The position numbers and the translations under genes were made by a program. The notes under the pieces are model-generated. The model did no database searches and had not been told where the DNA came from. It saw only the letters and a program-made list of their open reading frames with translations. Source: Nucisporomicrobium flavum (GTDB lineage Bacteria > Actinomycetota > Actinomycetes > Mycobacteriales > Micromonosporaceae). Taken from it: a DNA stretch of 64,000 bases. The number at the start of each line of letters is the position of its first letter. Within the stretch, counting starts at the first letter, position 1. Location: positions 164,080 through 228,079 of the forward strand of contig NZ_JADMLH010000015.1 of the NCBI RefSeq assembly GCF_016464385.1, written 5' to 3'. Shown here piece after piece: positions 41,581 through 49,575 of the stretch.

Positions 41581-43776
41581 ATGTCGGACCGGGCTGGTAG
41601 ACATGCGGTCGTGGTGGAGATGACGAGTCAGGCAGTCAGCGAGGCCGAGCGGCTGGCCGTCCGCGAGTGCGCCGAGGAAGTGCTGCGGCGGCTGGCCGGC
41701 GAGCACGCCGTGCTGCGCGAGGACCAGTGGCGGGCGATCGAGGCGCTCGTGATCGACCGGCGGCGGGTGCTGTGCGTGCAGCGTACGGGCTGGGGAAAGT
41801 CGGCCGTCTACTTCGTGGCCACCGCTCTTCTGCGCGACGGCGTCACGGCCGAGCCCGGTGATCCGCCGGCCGGCCCGACGGTGATCGTTTCGCCGCTGCT
41901 CGCGCTCATGCGCAACCAGGTCGAAGCCGCCGCGAGGGCCGGCATCCGCGCCCGCACCATCAACTCAGCCAACCTCGACGAGTGGGATGAGATCACCGCC
42001 GAGATTCGCGGCGGCGGGGTCGATGTGCTGCTGATCAGCCCCGAGCGGCTCAACAATCCGGATTTCCGCGACAACGTGCTGCCCGGGCTCGCGGCCAGCA
42101 CCGGGCTGCTCGTGGTCGACGAGGCCCACTGCGTGTCCGACTGGGGTCATGACTTCCGCCCCGACTATCGGCGGTTGCGGACATTCCTGGCGGGGCTTCC
42201 CGCGCGCACGCCGGTGCTCGCGACCACCGCCACCGCCAACGCCCGCGTCACGGCCGACGTCGCCGACCAGCTCGGCGACGCCCTGGTGCTCCGGGGCACC
42301 CTCGATCGGGATTCACTGCGCCTCGGCGTACTGGAGCTGCCCCACCCCGCGCACCGCCTGGCCTGGCTGGCCGACCACCTGGAGAAGCTTCCGGGCTCGG
42401 GCATCGTCTACACGCTCACCGTCGCCGCGGCGACCGAGACCGCGGAGTTCTTGCGCTCTCGTGGCTTCCCCGTGGCGTCCTACACAGGGCAGGTCGAGGA
42501 CGCCGACCGCCGCGCCGCCGAGCAGGACCTGCTCGACAACAAGATCAAGGCGTTGGTGGCCACGTCGGCGCTGGGCATGGGCTTCGACAAGCCGGACCTC
42601 GGGTTCGTGGTGCACCTGGGCGCGCCTCCCTCGCCGATCGCCTACTACCAGCAGGTCGGCCGGGCGGGCCGCGCGGTCGAACACGCCGAGGTCGTCCTGT
42701 TGCCGGGCCAGGAGGACGTCGCGATCTGGCGCTACTTCGCCTCCCTGGCGTTCCCGCCCGAGGACCAGGTGCGCGCGGTGCTGGCAGCCCTGTCCCCGGA
42801 TCGCCCGCTGTCCACACAGGCGCTCGAACCCATCGTCGACCTGCGGCGCACCCGGCTGGAGCTGATGCTCAAGGTGCTCGACGTCGACGGCGCGGTGCGC
42901 CGCATGCGTGGCGGTTGGATCGTCACCGGCGAACCCTGGACCTACGACACCGCACGCCTGCGCCGCGTCGCCGAGGCGCGCACGGCCGAGCAGAAGACCA
43001 TGATCGAGTACGCGGAGACGACCACGTGCCGCATGGAGTTCCTCCGCCGCTGCCTGGACGACCCGGAAGCCCAACCGTGCGGTCGCTGTGACACGTGCGC
43101 CGAGCCCCTCTTCGACGCGGAAGTGTCACCGGAGTCGCTGTCCGCCGCCCAGGCGTTCCTCGGCCGTGCCGGCGTCGACATCTCCCCGAAGAAGCTCTGG
43201 CCGACAGGAATGGCCTCCGTGGGCGTCGAGCTCAAAGGCAAGATCACTCCGGCCGAGCAGATTCTGCCGGGCCGGGCGGTCGGTCGCCTGTCGGACCAAG
43301 GCTGGGGTACGAGGCTCCGCGCGCTCGTCAGCCCCGACGCGCCGGACACCCACCTCCCCGACGACCTGGCCGCCGCTGTCGTGGAAGTCCTCAAGGCCTG
43401 GGCGCGAGGCGATGACGCCTGGCAGCAACGTCCCGCCGGGGTCGTAGCCGTCGGCTCCCGCAGCCACCCCGACCTCGTCGAGAGCACAGCGGCCCGTATC
43501 GCCGCAGTCGGCCGGCTCCCCATGCTGGGCGCCCTGACGTCATCCCGCGCCAGCTCCGGGGGGCACCGAGGAAACAGTGCCCAGCGGGTGCTGGCGCTGC
43601 ACGACGCCTTCACCGTCCCGCCGGCCGTCGCCGATGCGCTGCAGGACCTGGACGGGCCGGTGCTGCTTGTCGACGACCTGGTCGACTCCGGCTGGACCAT
43701 GGCTCTGGCGGGCCGAGCACTCCGCCGCGCCGGCGCATCGGGGGTGTTGCCGCTCGCGCTGGCAGTGGCGGGATGA
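41581..43776 (+). CDS. recQ: RecQ-family DNA helicase with C-terminal phosphoribosyltransferase-like domain
   Basis: The 731-residue protein has helicase domains 1 and 2 (about 25-385): Walker A in VQRTGWGKSAV, DEAHCVSDWGHDFRPDY, ATTATANARV and QQVGRAGRA. A four-cysteine zinc module follows (CRMEFLRRCLDDPEAQPCGRC, then DTC). Where HRDC is common, the C-terminus (about 610-730) instead has VLLVDDLVDSGWTMALAGRALRRAGA, the PRPP-loop signature of phosphoribosyltransferases. It unwinds DNA 3' to 5' during repair. The start is uncertain: ATG 41581, GTG 41611 and ATG 41620 are in frame. Confidence 0.88.
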   Translation: MSDRAGRHAVVVEMTSQAVSEAERLAVRECAEEVLRRLAGEHAVLREDQWRAIEALVIDRRRVLCVQRTGWGKSAVYFVATALLRDGVTAEPGDPPAGPTVIVSPLLALMRNQVEAAARAGIRARTINSANLDEWDEITAEIRGGGVDVLLISPERLNNPDFRDNVLPGLAASTGLLVVDEAHCVSDWGHDFRPDYRRLRTFLAGLPARTPVLATTATANARVTADVADQLGDALVLRGTLDRDSLRLGVLELPHPAHRLAWLADHLEKLPGSGIVYTLTVAAATETAEFLRSRGFPVASYTGQVEDADRRAAEQDLLDNKIKALVATSALGMGFDKPDLGFVVHLGAPPSPIAYYQQVGRAGRAVEHAEVVLLPGQEDVAIWRYFASLAFPPEDQVRAVLAALSPDRPLSTQALEPIVDLRRTRLELMLKVLDVDGAVRRMRGGWIVTGEPWTYDTARLRRVAEARTAEQKTMIEYAETTTCRMEFLRRCLDDPEAQPCGRCDTCAEPLFDAEVSPESLSAAQAFLGRAGVDISPKKLWPTGMASVGVELKGKITPAEQILPGRAVGRLSDQGWGTRLRALVSPDAPDTHLPDDLAAAVVEVLKAWARGDDAWQQRPAGVVAVGSRSHPDLVESTAARIAAVGRLPMLGALTSSRASSGGHRGNSAQRVLALHDAFTVPPAVADALQDLDGPVLLVDDLVDSGWTMALAGRALRRAGASGVLPLALAVAG

Positions 43777-43874
43777 CGAACGCGCCCGCCTGCCGGCCGG
43801 ACCGCCGCGTCGCGGTGCGCGGCGGGCCGGAACCGGGTGGTGGGCCAGGGCGGGGTAGTGCGCGGGGGCGGACC

Positions 43875-43970
43875 GGTGCGCGAGGGCCGCGCGGTGCGCG
43901 AGGGCCGGGCGGTGCGTGGGGACGGACCGGTGCGCCAGGGCCGGGCGGTGCGCCAGGATCGGGCGGGTGC
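43875..43970. repeat. 18-bp tandem repeat after recQ
   Basis: Six copies of a degenerate 18-bp unit beginning GGTGCGCGAGGGCCGG start at 43875, 43893, 43911, 43929, 43947 and 43966. They fill the space between the recQ stop and the convergent NlpC/P60 gene. No gene is supported in 43777-43987. Confidence 0.8.
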
Positions 43971-43987
43971 GCTCGGTGGGCTCTTCG

Positions 43988-45223
43988 TCAGCCCGGGCGG
44001 CCGAACCCTCGGATGGGCTGCTGGTCGATGGCACCTACCCGTACGTTCTCGCCGAACTCCGGAGCGTGGATCATCCGCCCGCCGCCGATGTAGATGCCGA
44101 CGTGGCTGATCGGGCTGTAGAAGAACACCAGGTCGCCCGGCCTCAGCTCGTTCCTGCTCACGTGGGCGACGGACCCGTACTGGCTGGCCGCGTTGTGGGG
44201 GAGGCTCACCCCGGCGGTACGCCAGGCGGACAGGGTCAGTCCCGAGCAGTCGTACGAGCGTGGGCCCGCCGAGCCCCAGCGGTACGGCTTGCCGAGCTGG
44301 TCGAACGCGAACGCCACCACGTCCGCGGCGGGGCCTGGCACGTATTCGGGGACAGGGATGTTGCCGGCGTCGGGGTAGCGGGAGCCTCCGCCGTACGCGA
44401 TCGCTCGCATTTGTTTGAGCGCGACGATCTCGCCCTTGACGGTCGCCTTGCGGGTGCTGAGTTCGGTCTGCTGGCGCGTCTGCTGGGCCGCGAGCGCGTT
44501 GAGTGCCGCCCGGGTTTCGGCCACCCTCGTCCGGGCCTTCCGCAGTTCCTCGGCGGCGCGCTGTTCCTCGCTGGCGAGCTGGTGCAGCACGAGCAGCTTG
44601 TCGACGAACTCGTGCGGCTGGTCCGAGGCGAACAGCGCGACGGTCGGCCCGGTACGCGTGCGCTGGTACGTGTGCGACATCAGCCCGTCCATGAGGGACT
44701 GCCGCTCCTCCAGGTCCCGGATCATGGGGCCGAGCCGGCCGCCGAGGTGCGAGATCTGCTGCTTGGTGGTGCGCAGGTCCTCGCGGGAGTCGTTGTACTG
44801 CTCGACGAGCACCTCGAGCTGGCGCGCGGCGCCGGTGATGCGCCTGTCCAACTCGGCCGTCGACATCCGGTCGTCCCGCGCGATCGGCAAGCCCGAGGTC
44901 GCGTGAGCGCGGGGATGCCGCAACGCTGGGAAAGGCGTGGCGGCGCGAACGCCTCGCAAACTCCCGGAGGTGCTGGCGGCGCGAGCGCCCCGCACCGCCT
45001 GGGGCTCGGTGATCTTCTGCGGGCCGGCGGATCCGAACAGCTCCCGCAGGACGGCCGACGGAAGACCAGCCGGGACCGCATTCGACGCCCCTGCTCCACC
45101 GGCGGCGAGGAGGGAGGCGCGATGGGCGGCTGCGGAGGTCGGGCTCACGGTGGCGTAGCCCGTGAACAGCAGCGCCGACATCAGGGCGACAATGACGGGT
45201 CGGGTGGTCACGGTAAACGACAC
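43988..45223 (-). CDS. Secreted NlpC/P60 peptidoglycan endopeptidase with coiled coil (RipA-like)
   Basis: The 411-residue exported hydrolase has a signal segment (about 8-33), a low-complexity linker, and a long coiled coil (about 120-275). The C-terminal NlpC/P60 domain (about 295-411) has catalytic Cys in YDCSGLTLSAW, His in PISHVGIYIGGG and a third polar residue (His) in MIHAPEF. It cleaves D-Glu-mDAP-type stem peptides during division; the coiled coil likely keeps it inactive until FtsX contact. GTG at 45223 (or GTG 45211). A hexanucleotide tract lies in the divergent upstream region. Confidence 0.9.
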   Translation of the reverse strand: MSFTVTTRPVIVALMSALLFTGYATVSPTSAAAHRASLLAAGGAGASNAVPAGLPSAVLRELFGSAGPQKITEPQAVRGARAASTSGSLRGVRAATPFPALRHPRAHATSGLPIARDDRMSTAELDRRITGAARQLEVLVEQYNDSREDLRTTKQQISHLGGRLGPMIRDLEERQSLMDGLMSHTYQRTRTGPTVALFASDQPHEFVDKLLVLHQLASEEQRAAEELRKARTRVAETRAALNALAAQQTRQQTELSTRKATVKGEIVALKQMRAIAYGGGSRYPDAGNIPVPEYVPGPAADVVAFAFDQLGKPYRWGSAGPRSYDCSGLTLSAWRTAGVSLPHNAASQYGSVAHVSRNELRPGDLVFFYSPISHVGIYIGGGRMIHAPEFGENVRVGAIDQQPIRGFGRPG

Positions 45224-45293
45224 AAAGCCATTAACGAGACAAAACGATCAAAAGCGACGCTATCGAGCGGCGGCAACGAGTGTCACGCTCCCC

Positions 45294-45423
45294 GAAGCCG
45301 AAGCCGAAGCCGAAGCCGAAGCCGAAGCCGAAGCCGAAGCCGAAGCCGAAGCCGAAGCCGAAGCCGAAGCCGAAGCCGAAGCCGAAGCCGAAGCCGAAGC
45401 CGAAGCCGAAGCCGAAGCCGAAG
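45294..45423. repeat. GAAGCC hexanucleotide microsatellite, 21.7 copies
   Basis: An uninterrupted run of GAAGCC spans 130 bp in the intergenic region between the divergent NlpC/P60 gene (start 45223) and csoR (start 45468). It shows no base substitution across copies, so it is recent or actively maintained by slippage. In any frame it would encode alternating two-residue polymers (such as Glu-Ala), but the csoR promoter lies after it, so it is not counted as coding. Confidence 0.95.
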
Positions 45424-45441
45424 GAGGGGCGATCCTCTCGA

Positions 45442-45461
45442 ATACCGGAGGGGGGTATAGT
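45442..45461 (+). promoter_or_regulatory. CsoR operator overlapping a TATAGT -10 element
   Basis: ATACC and GGTAT arms enclose a G-rich centre (45442-45458), the layout of CsoR-type operators. TATAGT (45456-45461) overlaps its right arm and ends six bases before the csoR ATG, so the transcript would be leaderless. CsoR bound here would repress itself until Cu(I) is present. Confidence 0.65.
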
Positions 45462-45467
45462 CGAGGC

Positions 45468-45770
45468 ATGACCGCCGACCAAGAACATCCCGGCCCGCAC
45501 GGTTACTCGGGCGACAAGGCCGCCTTGCTCGGGCGGCTGCGGCGCATCGAGGGGCAGATCCGGGGCCTGCAGCGCATGGTGGACGAGGACACGTACTGCA
45601 TCGACGTTCTCACGCAGATCTCGGCCGCCAAGAGTGCGTTGCACGCGGTGGCCGTCGGACTGCTGGAGGACCATCTTGCGCATTGTGTCGTCGATGCTGC
45701 CCGGGCCGGCGACCCCACCGCGAAGGTGAAGGAAGCGTCCGACGCCATCGCCCGCCTGGTCCGTTCCTGA
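45468..45770 (+). CDS. csoR: Copper-sensing repressor CsoR
   Basis: The 100-residue all-helical repressor carries the Cu(I) ligand set Cys44, His69 and Cys73 with the exact CsoR spacing (25 and 4 residues), in DTYCIDVLTQISAAKSAL and LLEDHLAHC. GRLRRIEGQIRGLQRMVDED is the family DNA/tetramer region. Cu(I) binding releases DNA. The frame is open far upstream through the GAAGCC tract, but the -10 element right before this ATG and the family length fix the start here. copZ and an anchored His-rich protein follow. Confidence 0.92.
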   Translation: MTADQEHPGPHGYSGDKAALLGRLRRIEGQIRGLQRMVDEDTYCIDVLTQISAAKSALHAVAVGLLEDHLAHCVVDAARAGDPTAKVKEASDAIARLVRS

Positions 45771-45835
45771 CCTGCCGGAGCCCTCACTCCCGAGCAAGCT
45801 CCGTCAGCCACGAGCCACATTCATCTGAGCGCTCG

Positions 45836-45854
45836 GCACGCCTCGCCGGCGTGC
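45836..45854 (+). terminator. Hairpin between csoR and copZ
   Basis: GCACGCC and GGCGTGC arms (7 bp, 5-base loop) lie in the 143-bp gap. No T tract follows; partial termination or mRNA processing could lower copZ relative to csoR. Confidence 0.4.
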
Positions 45855-45913
45855 GGGACGACCGGAAGAAGCAACGCCATCCTGGGACGCCAGACTGAAG
45901 GAGGAGGCCCGCC

Positions 45914-46126
45914 ATGGCCGTCACCACCACGTACACCGTCACCGGCATGACCTGTAACCACTGCGTGCAGGCCGTGACCAGCGAACTCTCCGAGCTGCCC
46001 GGCGTCGACGCCGTCCAGGTCGACCTTCCGACCGGCGCGGTCACCGTGACCAGCGCCGAGCCGCTCGCCGAGGATGCCGTGCGCGCCGCGGTGGACGAGG
46101 CCGGCTACGAGCTTGCCGATGCCTGA
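45914..46126 (+). CDS. copZ: Heavy-metal-associated (CopZ-like) copper chaperone
   Basis: The 70-residue HMA domain protein has GMTCNHC with Cys14 and Cys17 for Cu(I), and the usual beta-alpha-beta-beta-alpha-beta order (VTSELSELPGVDAVQVDLPTGAVTV). A strong GGAGGAGG precedes the ATG. It overlaps the next gene by 8 bp. No copper ATPase gene lies in the window, so its delivery partner is elsewhere. Confidence 0.92.
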   Translation: MAVTTTYTVTGMTCNHCVQAVTSELSELPGVDAVQVDLPTGAVTVTSAEPLAEDAVRAAVDEAGYELADA

Positions 46127-47354
46127 GACCGACAAGCTTCCACCCACGCACGGCGCCGGGTCGGGTCACCCGGCGCCGGATGCCGGCACCGTCGGCGATC
46201 CGGGGTCCGACTCCGATGGCCGAGCCGGCGAGCAGGCGTCAGCTGGTAACGGGGCTCCGGCAGGCGAGGAGACCCGGACCGGCGGGCAGGCGGCGGAGGA
46301 GAAGGGCACCGCCTTCCGCCTGGCCGCGTTCGGCGCGGTGCTGGTGGTGGTGCTCTTCGCCGGCTACGGGATCGGCCGCCTCAACGATTCGGTCGAGCGC
46401 ACCCGGTCCGCCCCCGCGCCACAAGCCGCCACCGAAGCCCACGCCCACGACGCAACCGGCACCGGCACCGGCACCAACGGCACCGGCACCGGCACCAACG
46501 GCACCGGCACCGGCACCAACGGCACCGGCACCGGCACCAACGGGGCCGGCACCGGCAGCGGCGCCACGGCCCACGACGACACCGGCGCCCCGCCCCACCT
46601 CCACAACCCCGACGGCACCGTGACGCAGGTAGCAGGAGCGACCGCCGCTCAGTCCGTCGGCGGCCTGGCCATCACCGCGAGCGGCCTCACCCTGCAGCCC
46701 GGGACCACCACCTTCCCCGCCGGCCGTAAGCAGCCGTTGACCTTCCGGGTCACCGCGGCCGGTGGCGCGCCCGTGACCACGTACGCCGTCGTGCACGACA
46801 AGCCGCTCCACCTGGTGGTCGTCCGGCGGGACCTCACCGGCTACCAGCACCTTCACCCCGCCATGGCGCCGGACGGCACGTGGAGCATCGATCTGGTGCT
46901 CGCTCAGCCGGGCAGCTACCGCGCGATCGCCGACTTCACCGCGATCGTCGGCGGGCAGCAGATGCCCGTCACGTTGGGTGCCGACCTTACGGTCGTCGGC
47001 AATTACGCCCCGGTCACCCTCCCCGCGCCGGGCACGCGGGCGACCGCGGACGGCTTCACCGTCGAGTATGGGGGTACGCCGCAGACCGGCTCGTCGCAGC
47101 CGATCCTGATGACCGTACGGGGACCCGACGGCAAACCGGCGGCGCTCGAGCCGTACCTGGGCGCGTACGGTCACCTGGTTGTGCTTCGTGAGGGTGATGT
47201 CGGCTACGTCCATGTGCATCCGGAGCCGCAACCCGTCGACGGTGCCGTGAAGTTCTGGCTGGCCGCGCCCGGCCCCGGCCGCTACCGGATGTTCTTCGAC
47301 TTCCAGGTGGCGGGCAAGGTCCACACCGCAGCGTTCACCGCCACGGTCAGCTGA
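46119..47354 (+). CDS. Membrane-anchored His-rich protein of the copper cluster
   Basis: The 411-residue protein has a cytoplasmic acidic/Gly region (1-65), one TM helix (about 67-90, RLAAFGAVLVVVLFAGYGIG), a His-bearing stalk with four GTGTGTN units (about 114-141), and an outer region. There the motif LHLVVVRRDLTGYQHLHP recurs in diverged form as GHLVVLREGDVGYVHVHP, so the outer part seems to contain a duplicated beta domain. The clustered His residues suit copper binding outside the membrane. The start overlaps copZ by 8 bp, so it is cotranscribed. No named family is assigned. Confidence 0.75.
   Translation: MPETDKLPPTHGAGSGHPAPDAGTVGDPGSDSDGRAGEQASAGNGAPAGEETRTGGQAAEEKGTAFRLAAFGAVLVVVLFAGYGIGRLNDSVERTRSAPAPQAATEAHAHDATGTGTGTNGTGTGTNGTGTGTNGTGTGTNGAGTGSGATAHDDTGAPPHLHNPDGTVTQVAGATAAQSVGGLAITASGLTLQPGTTTFPAGRKQPLTFRVTAAGGAPVTTYAVVHDKPLHLVVVRRDLTGYQHLHPAMAPDGTWSIDLVLAQPGSYRAIADFTAIVGGQQMPVTLGADLTVVGNYAPVTLPAPGTRATADGFTVEYGGTPQTGSSQPILMTVRGPDGKPAALEPYLGAYGHLVVLREGDVGYVHVHPEPQPVDGAVKFWLAAPGPGRYRMFFDFQVAGKVHTAAFTATVS
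46458..46541 (+). repeat. Four 21-bp tandem repeats (GTGTGTN)
   Basis: Four in-frame copies of a 21-bp unit made of GGCACC steps ending in AAC encode Gly-Thr-rich heptapeptides in the stalk of the His-rich membrane protein. They probably set the distance between membrane and metal-binding region. Confidence 0.9.
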
Positions 47355-47367
47355 CCCACCGACGGAT

Positions 47368-48504
47368 TCAGGCGAGGAGCTTCTCCAGAGCCGGCGTCAC
47401 GCCCCACTGGCCGGTCAGCGTCTCGTACTCGGAACGCTGGTCGTCCGTCGGGGCGGCGCCGGTGCGGCGGGCCCGTAGCAGCAGGTTGCGCGGCGTGTGC
47501 TGCGAGTCCACGAACTCGACCACGTCGACCTTGTAGCCGTTCAGCCGCAGCAGGGACGACCGCAGCGAGTCGGTGAGGACGTCCGCGAAGCGCTCCCGCA
47601 GGATCGCGTTCCGGGTCACCTCCGCGTACGGCGCCGGCGCCGTGCCGCCCTTGAGCTGGGCGGCGATGTCGTGGTGGCAGCAGGGCGCGGCCAGGACCCA
47701 GCGGGCGTTCCACCGTACGGCCCGGGCCAGCGCCTGGTCCGTCGCCGTGTCGCAGGCGTGCAAGGCCAGCACCAGGTCGGGCGCCTCGTCGACCTGGGCG
47801 TCCTCGATGGTTCCCGCCACGAAGCGGACCGCGTCGGCGCAGCCCAGCTGCTCGGCGACGGCGGTGTTGCGTACGCGTTGATCCTCGCGGACGTCGACCC
47901 CCACGACCCGGACGTCGGCGGCGCGGTCGGCCAGATACCGGTACGCCGCGAACGTGAGGTACGCGTTCCCGCAGCCCAGGTCGACGACCCGCAGCGGCGA
48001 CGGCAGCTCGTCGGGCAGGGTGGCGGCCAGGGCGCGCAGGAACGCGTCGACCTGCCGGCGTTTCGCGGCGTTGCCGCCGATGACGGTGAACAGCGGGTCG
48101 CCCGGGTCGAGCAGCCACTGCTTGGCCCGGTCGTGCTGGGCGGGCGGCGCGGCGGCGATGCTCGCGCCGGCGCGATGAACCTGGGCGTCGCCCTTCTTCG
48201 TGACCCGCACCTGCACCGTCGACGTCGCGGTCTCCACGTGCCAGTTGCCGAACGGCTCGGCGAGCAGGGCGTCGACCGCGGCGGCAGCCTCCTCGCCGCC
48301 GACGTTGCGCGTGTACGGCCGGGAGCCGTCGTTCGTGACGATCTGCAGCTTCCGGCCGGTCTTCAGCTCGACGGGCCGCAGCTCGGCCCGCTGCAGCGAC
48401 GGGGTGACGCCGCGCCGCCGGCCCGCCGCGACCGCACGGATGAGCGCCGGGTCGAGCAGCAGCTCACGGACCTCGGCCAGGACGGCTTCCAGCGATGGGG
48501 GCAT
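47368..48504 (-). CDS. SAM-dependent methyltransferase (Methyltransf_32-like)
   Basis: The 378-residue protein has a Rossmann methyltransferase domain (about 165-300) with VVDLGCGNAYLTFAAYRYL as motif I, VVGVDVREDQ as motif II, and LALHACDTATDQAL plus APCCHHD. The latter two are typical of the Methyltransf_32 group found in RRNAD1- and METTL25-like proteins. The N-terminal part (1-150) may bind RNA. Substrate unknown. Convergent with the copper cluster (13 bp between stops) and divergent from the heme oxygenase gene. Confidence 0.82.
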   Translation of the reverse strand: MPPSLEAVLAEVRELLLDPALIRAVAAGRRRGVTPSLQRAELRPVELKTGRKLQIVTNDGSRPYTRNVGGEEAAAAVDALLAEPFGNWHVETATSTVQVRVTKKGDAQVHRAGASIAAAPPAQHDRAKQWLLDPGDPLFTVIGGNAAKRRQVDAFLRALAATLPDELPSPLRVVDLGCGNAYLTFAAYRYLADRAADVRVVGVDVREDQRVRNTAVAEQLGCADAVRFVAGTIEDAQVDEAPDLVLALHACDTATDQALARAVRWNARWVLAAPCCHHDIAAQLKGGTAPAPYAEVTRNAILRERFADVLTDSLRSSLLRLNGYKVDVVEFVDSQHTPRNLLLRARRTGAAPTDDQRSEYETLTGQWGVTPALEKLLA

Positions 48505-48552
48505 CCCACCATTCTGCCTCGGACCCCCGCGACACCCCGAGCGCCGCTCGGC

Positions 48553-48571
48553 GTTTGTTAGCCTCGCCTAA
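48553..48571 (-). promoter_or_regulatory. Iron-box-like site (IdeR/DmdR) before the heme oxygenase gene
   Basis: On the minus strand TTAGGCGAGGCTAACAAAC matches the IdeR/DtxR-type consensus (TTAGGTTAGGCTAACCTAA) at 14 of 19 positions, with perfect GTTAG/CTAAC core arms. It lies 20 bp before the heme oxygenase start and 48 bp from the divergent methyltransferase start. Iron-loaded regulator would repress. Confidence 0.6.
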
Positions 48572-48590
48572 CACTGAGGGAGGTGCTGCC

Positions 48591-49526
48591 GTGACGTCTG
48601 CCGAGCCGCGCGCCCGGCTGTCCGTCCGGCTGCGCTCCGCTACCCGTTCCGACCACGACGAGGCGCAGGGCAGCGGCTTCCTCGACCGCCTCGCCTCCGG
48701 CAGCCTGCCGCGAGCGGCGTACGCGGACCTCGCCACCCAGCACTGGTTCATCTACGAGACCCTCGAGCAGGCCGCGGTCGTCATGGCCGCGGATCCGGTG
48801 GCCGGCCCGTTCGTGTTCCCCGAGCTGACCCGGCTTCCCGCCCTCACCGACGACCTCGCGGTGCTGACCAGCCAGGATCGGTACGCTCCGTTGCCGGCCA
48901 CCGAGCGCTACCGGGCCCGCCTGCGCGAGGTCGCTTTCGACCGGCCGTGGGCCTTCATCGCCCACCACTACACCCGCTACCTGGGCGACCTGTCCGGCGG
49001 TCAGTACCTCGGTCCGGCGATCGCGAAGGCGTACGGCCTGGACGGTCCCGGGCACCGCTTCTTCGTTTTCGACGGCGTCTCGCCACCCGCGTTCCGCACC
49101 CGGTACCGTGCATTGCTCGACGATCTGGCGCTCTCGCCGGACGACGAGGGAAGCCTCCTCGCCGAGGTGTCGGAGGCGTACCGCCTGAACATCGCCGTTC
49201 TCGCCGACCTCAAGGAGCGCTGGGTGGAAGCCTTCGACCTCACCCCGGAGGCGGTCGCGCAGATCGCCCGGCACATGAACGACGACCACGCCGAGGACAA
49301 CGTGTTGATCGTGCGGGGCCTCGGCGGCGTCGGTACGGCCAGCGCCGCGCGGGTGTCCGGGCTGGACGCTGACGGCATGGAGTTCGAGGCCACCGTGGAC
49401 GGCATCGCGGTCCCGGTCCGTATCCCGTTCCGGGAGCGGCTCACCGAACGCCGGCAGGTGCGTGGCGAGGCCGTCCGCATGTACCGGGAGGCGTGCGCCG
49501 CCCTGGGCATCACCCCGGAGCACTGA
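48591..49526 (+). CDS. Heme oxygenase fused to a DUF2470 domain
   Basis: The 311-residue protein has a biliverdin-forming heme oxygenase domain (about 10-215) with proximal His22 in TRSDHDEAQ, FIAHHYTRYLGDLSGGQYLG (the distal-helix glycine motif) and KAYGLDGPGHRFFVFDG. A DUF2470 domain follows (about 232-311, IARHMNDDHAEDNVLIVRGLGG) like that of HugZ-type heme-utilisation proteins. It opens heme to biliverdin, CO and Fe(II) for iron gain. GTG start with GAGGGAGG. An iron-box-like sequence precedes it. Confidence 0.9.
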   Translation: MTSAEPRARLSVRLRSATRSDHDEAQGSGFLDRLASGSLPRAAYADLATQHWFIYETLEQAAVVMAADPVAGPFVFPELTRLPALTDDLAVLTSQDRYAPLPATERYRARLREVAFDRPWAFIAHHYTRYLGDLSGGQYLGPAIAKAYGLDGPGHRFFVFDGVSPPAFRTRYRALLDDLALSPDDEGSLLAEVSEAYRLNIAVLADLKERWVEAFDLTPEAVAQIARHMNDDHAEDNVLIVRGLGGVGTASAARVSGLDADGMEFEATVDGIAVPVRIPFRERLTERRQVRGEAVRMYREACAALGITPEH

Positions 49527-49534
49527 CGGAAGAA

Positions 49535-49564
49535 GGCGCCCCACCGTTGGGTGGGACGCCTTTT
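49535..49564. terminator. Bidirectional terminator between heme oxygenase and DEAD helicase genes
   Basis: GGCG-C-CCCACC pairs with GGTGGG-A-CGCC around a short loop (49535-49560), followed by TTTT on the plus strand. The opposite side (TTCTTCC) gives a weaker U-rich tract. It separates two convergent genes. Confidence 0.75.
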
Positions 49565-49575
49565 CGCGTACGTCG

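Noticed and set aside
43875..43970. CRISPR-like array
   Set aside because: The units follow one another without spacers and no cas genes are near. The same holds for the tracts at 41032, 45294 and 59077.
45162..45467. CsoR extended upstream through an (Glu-Ala)n stretch
   Set aside because: A TATAGT -10 and CsoR-type operator lie directly before the ATG at 45468, and the family length begins there.
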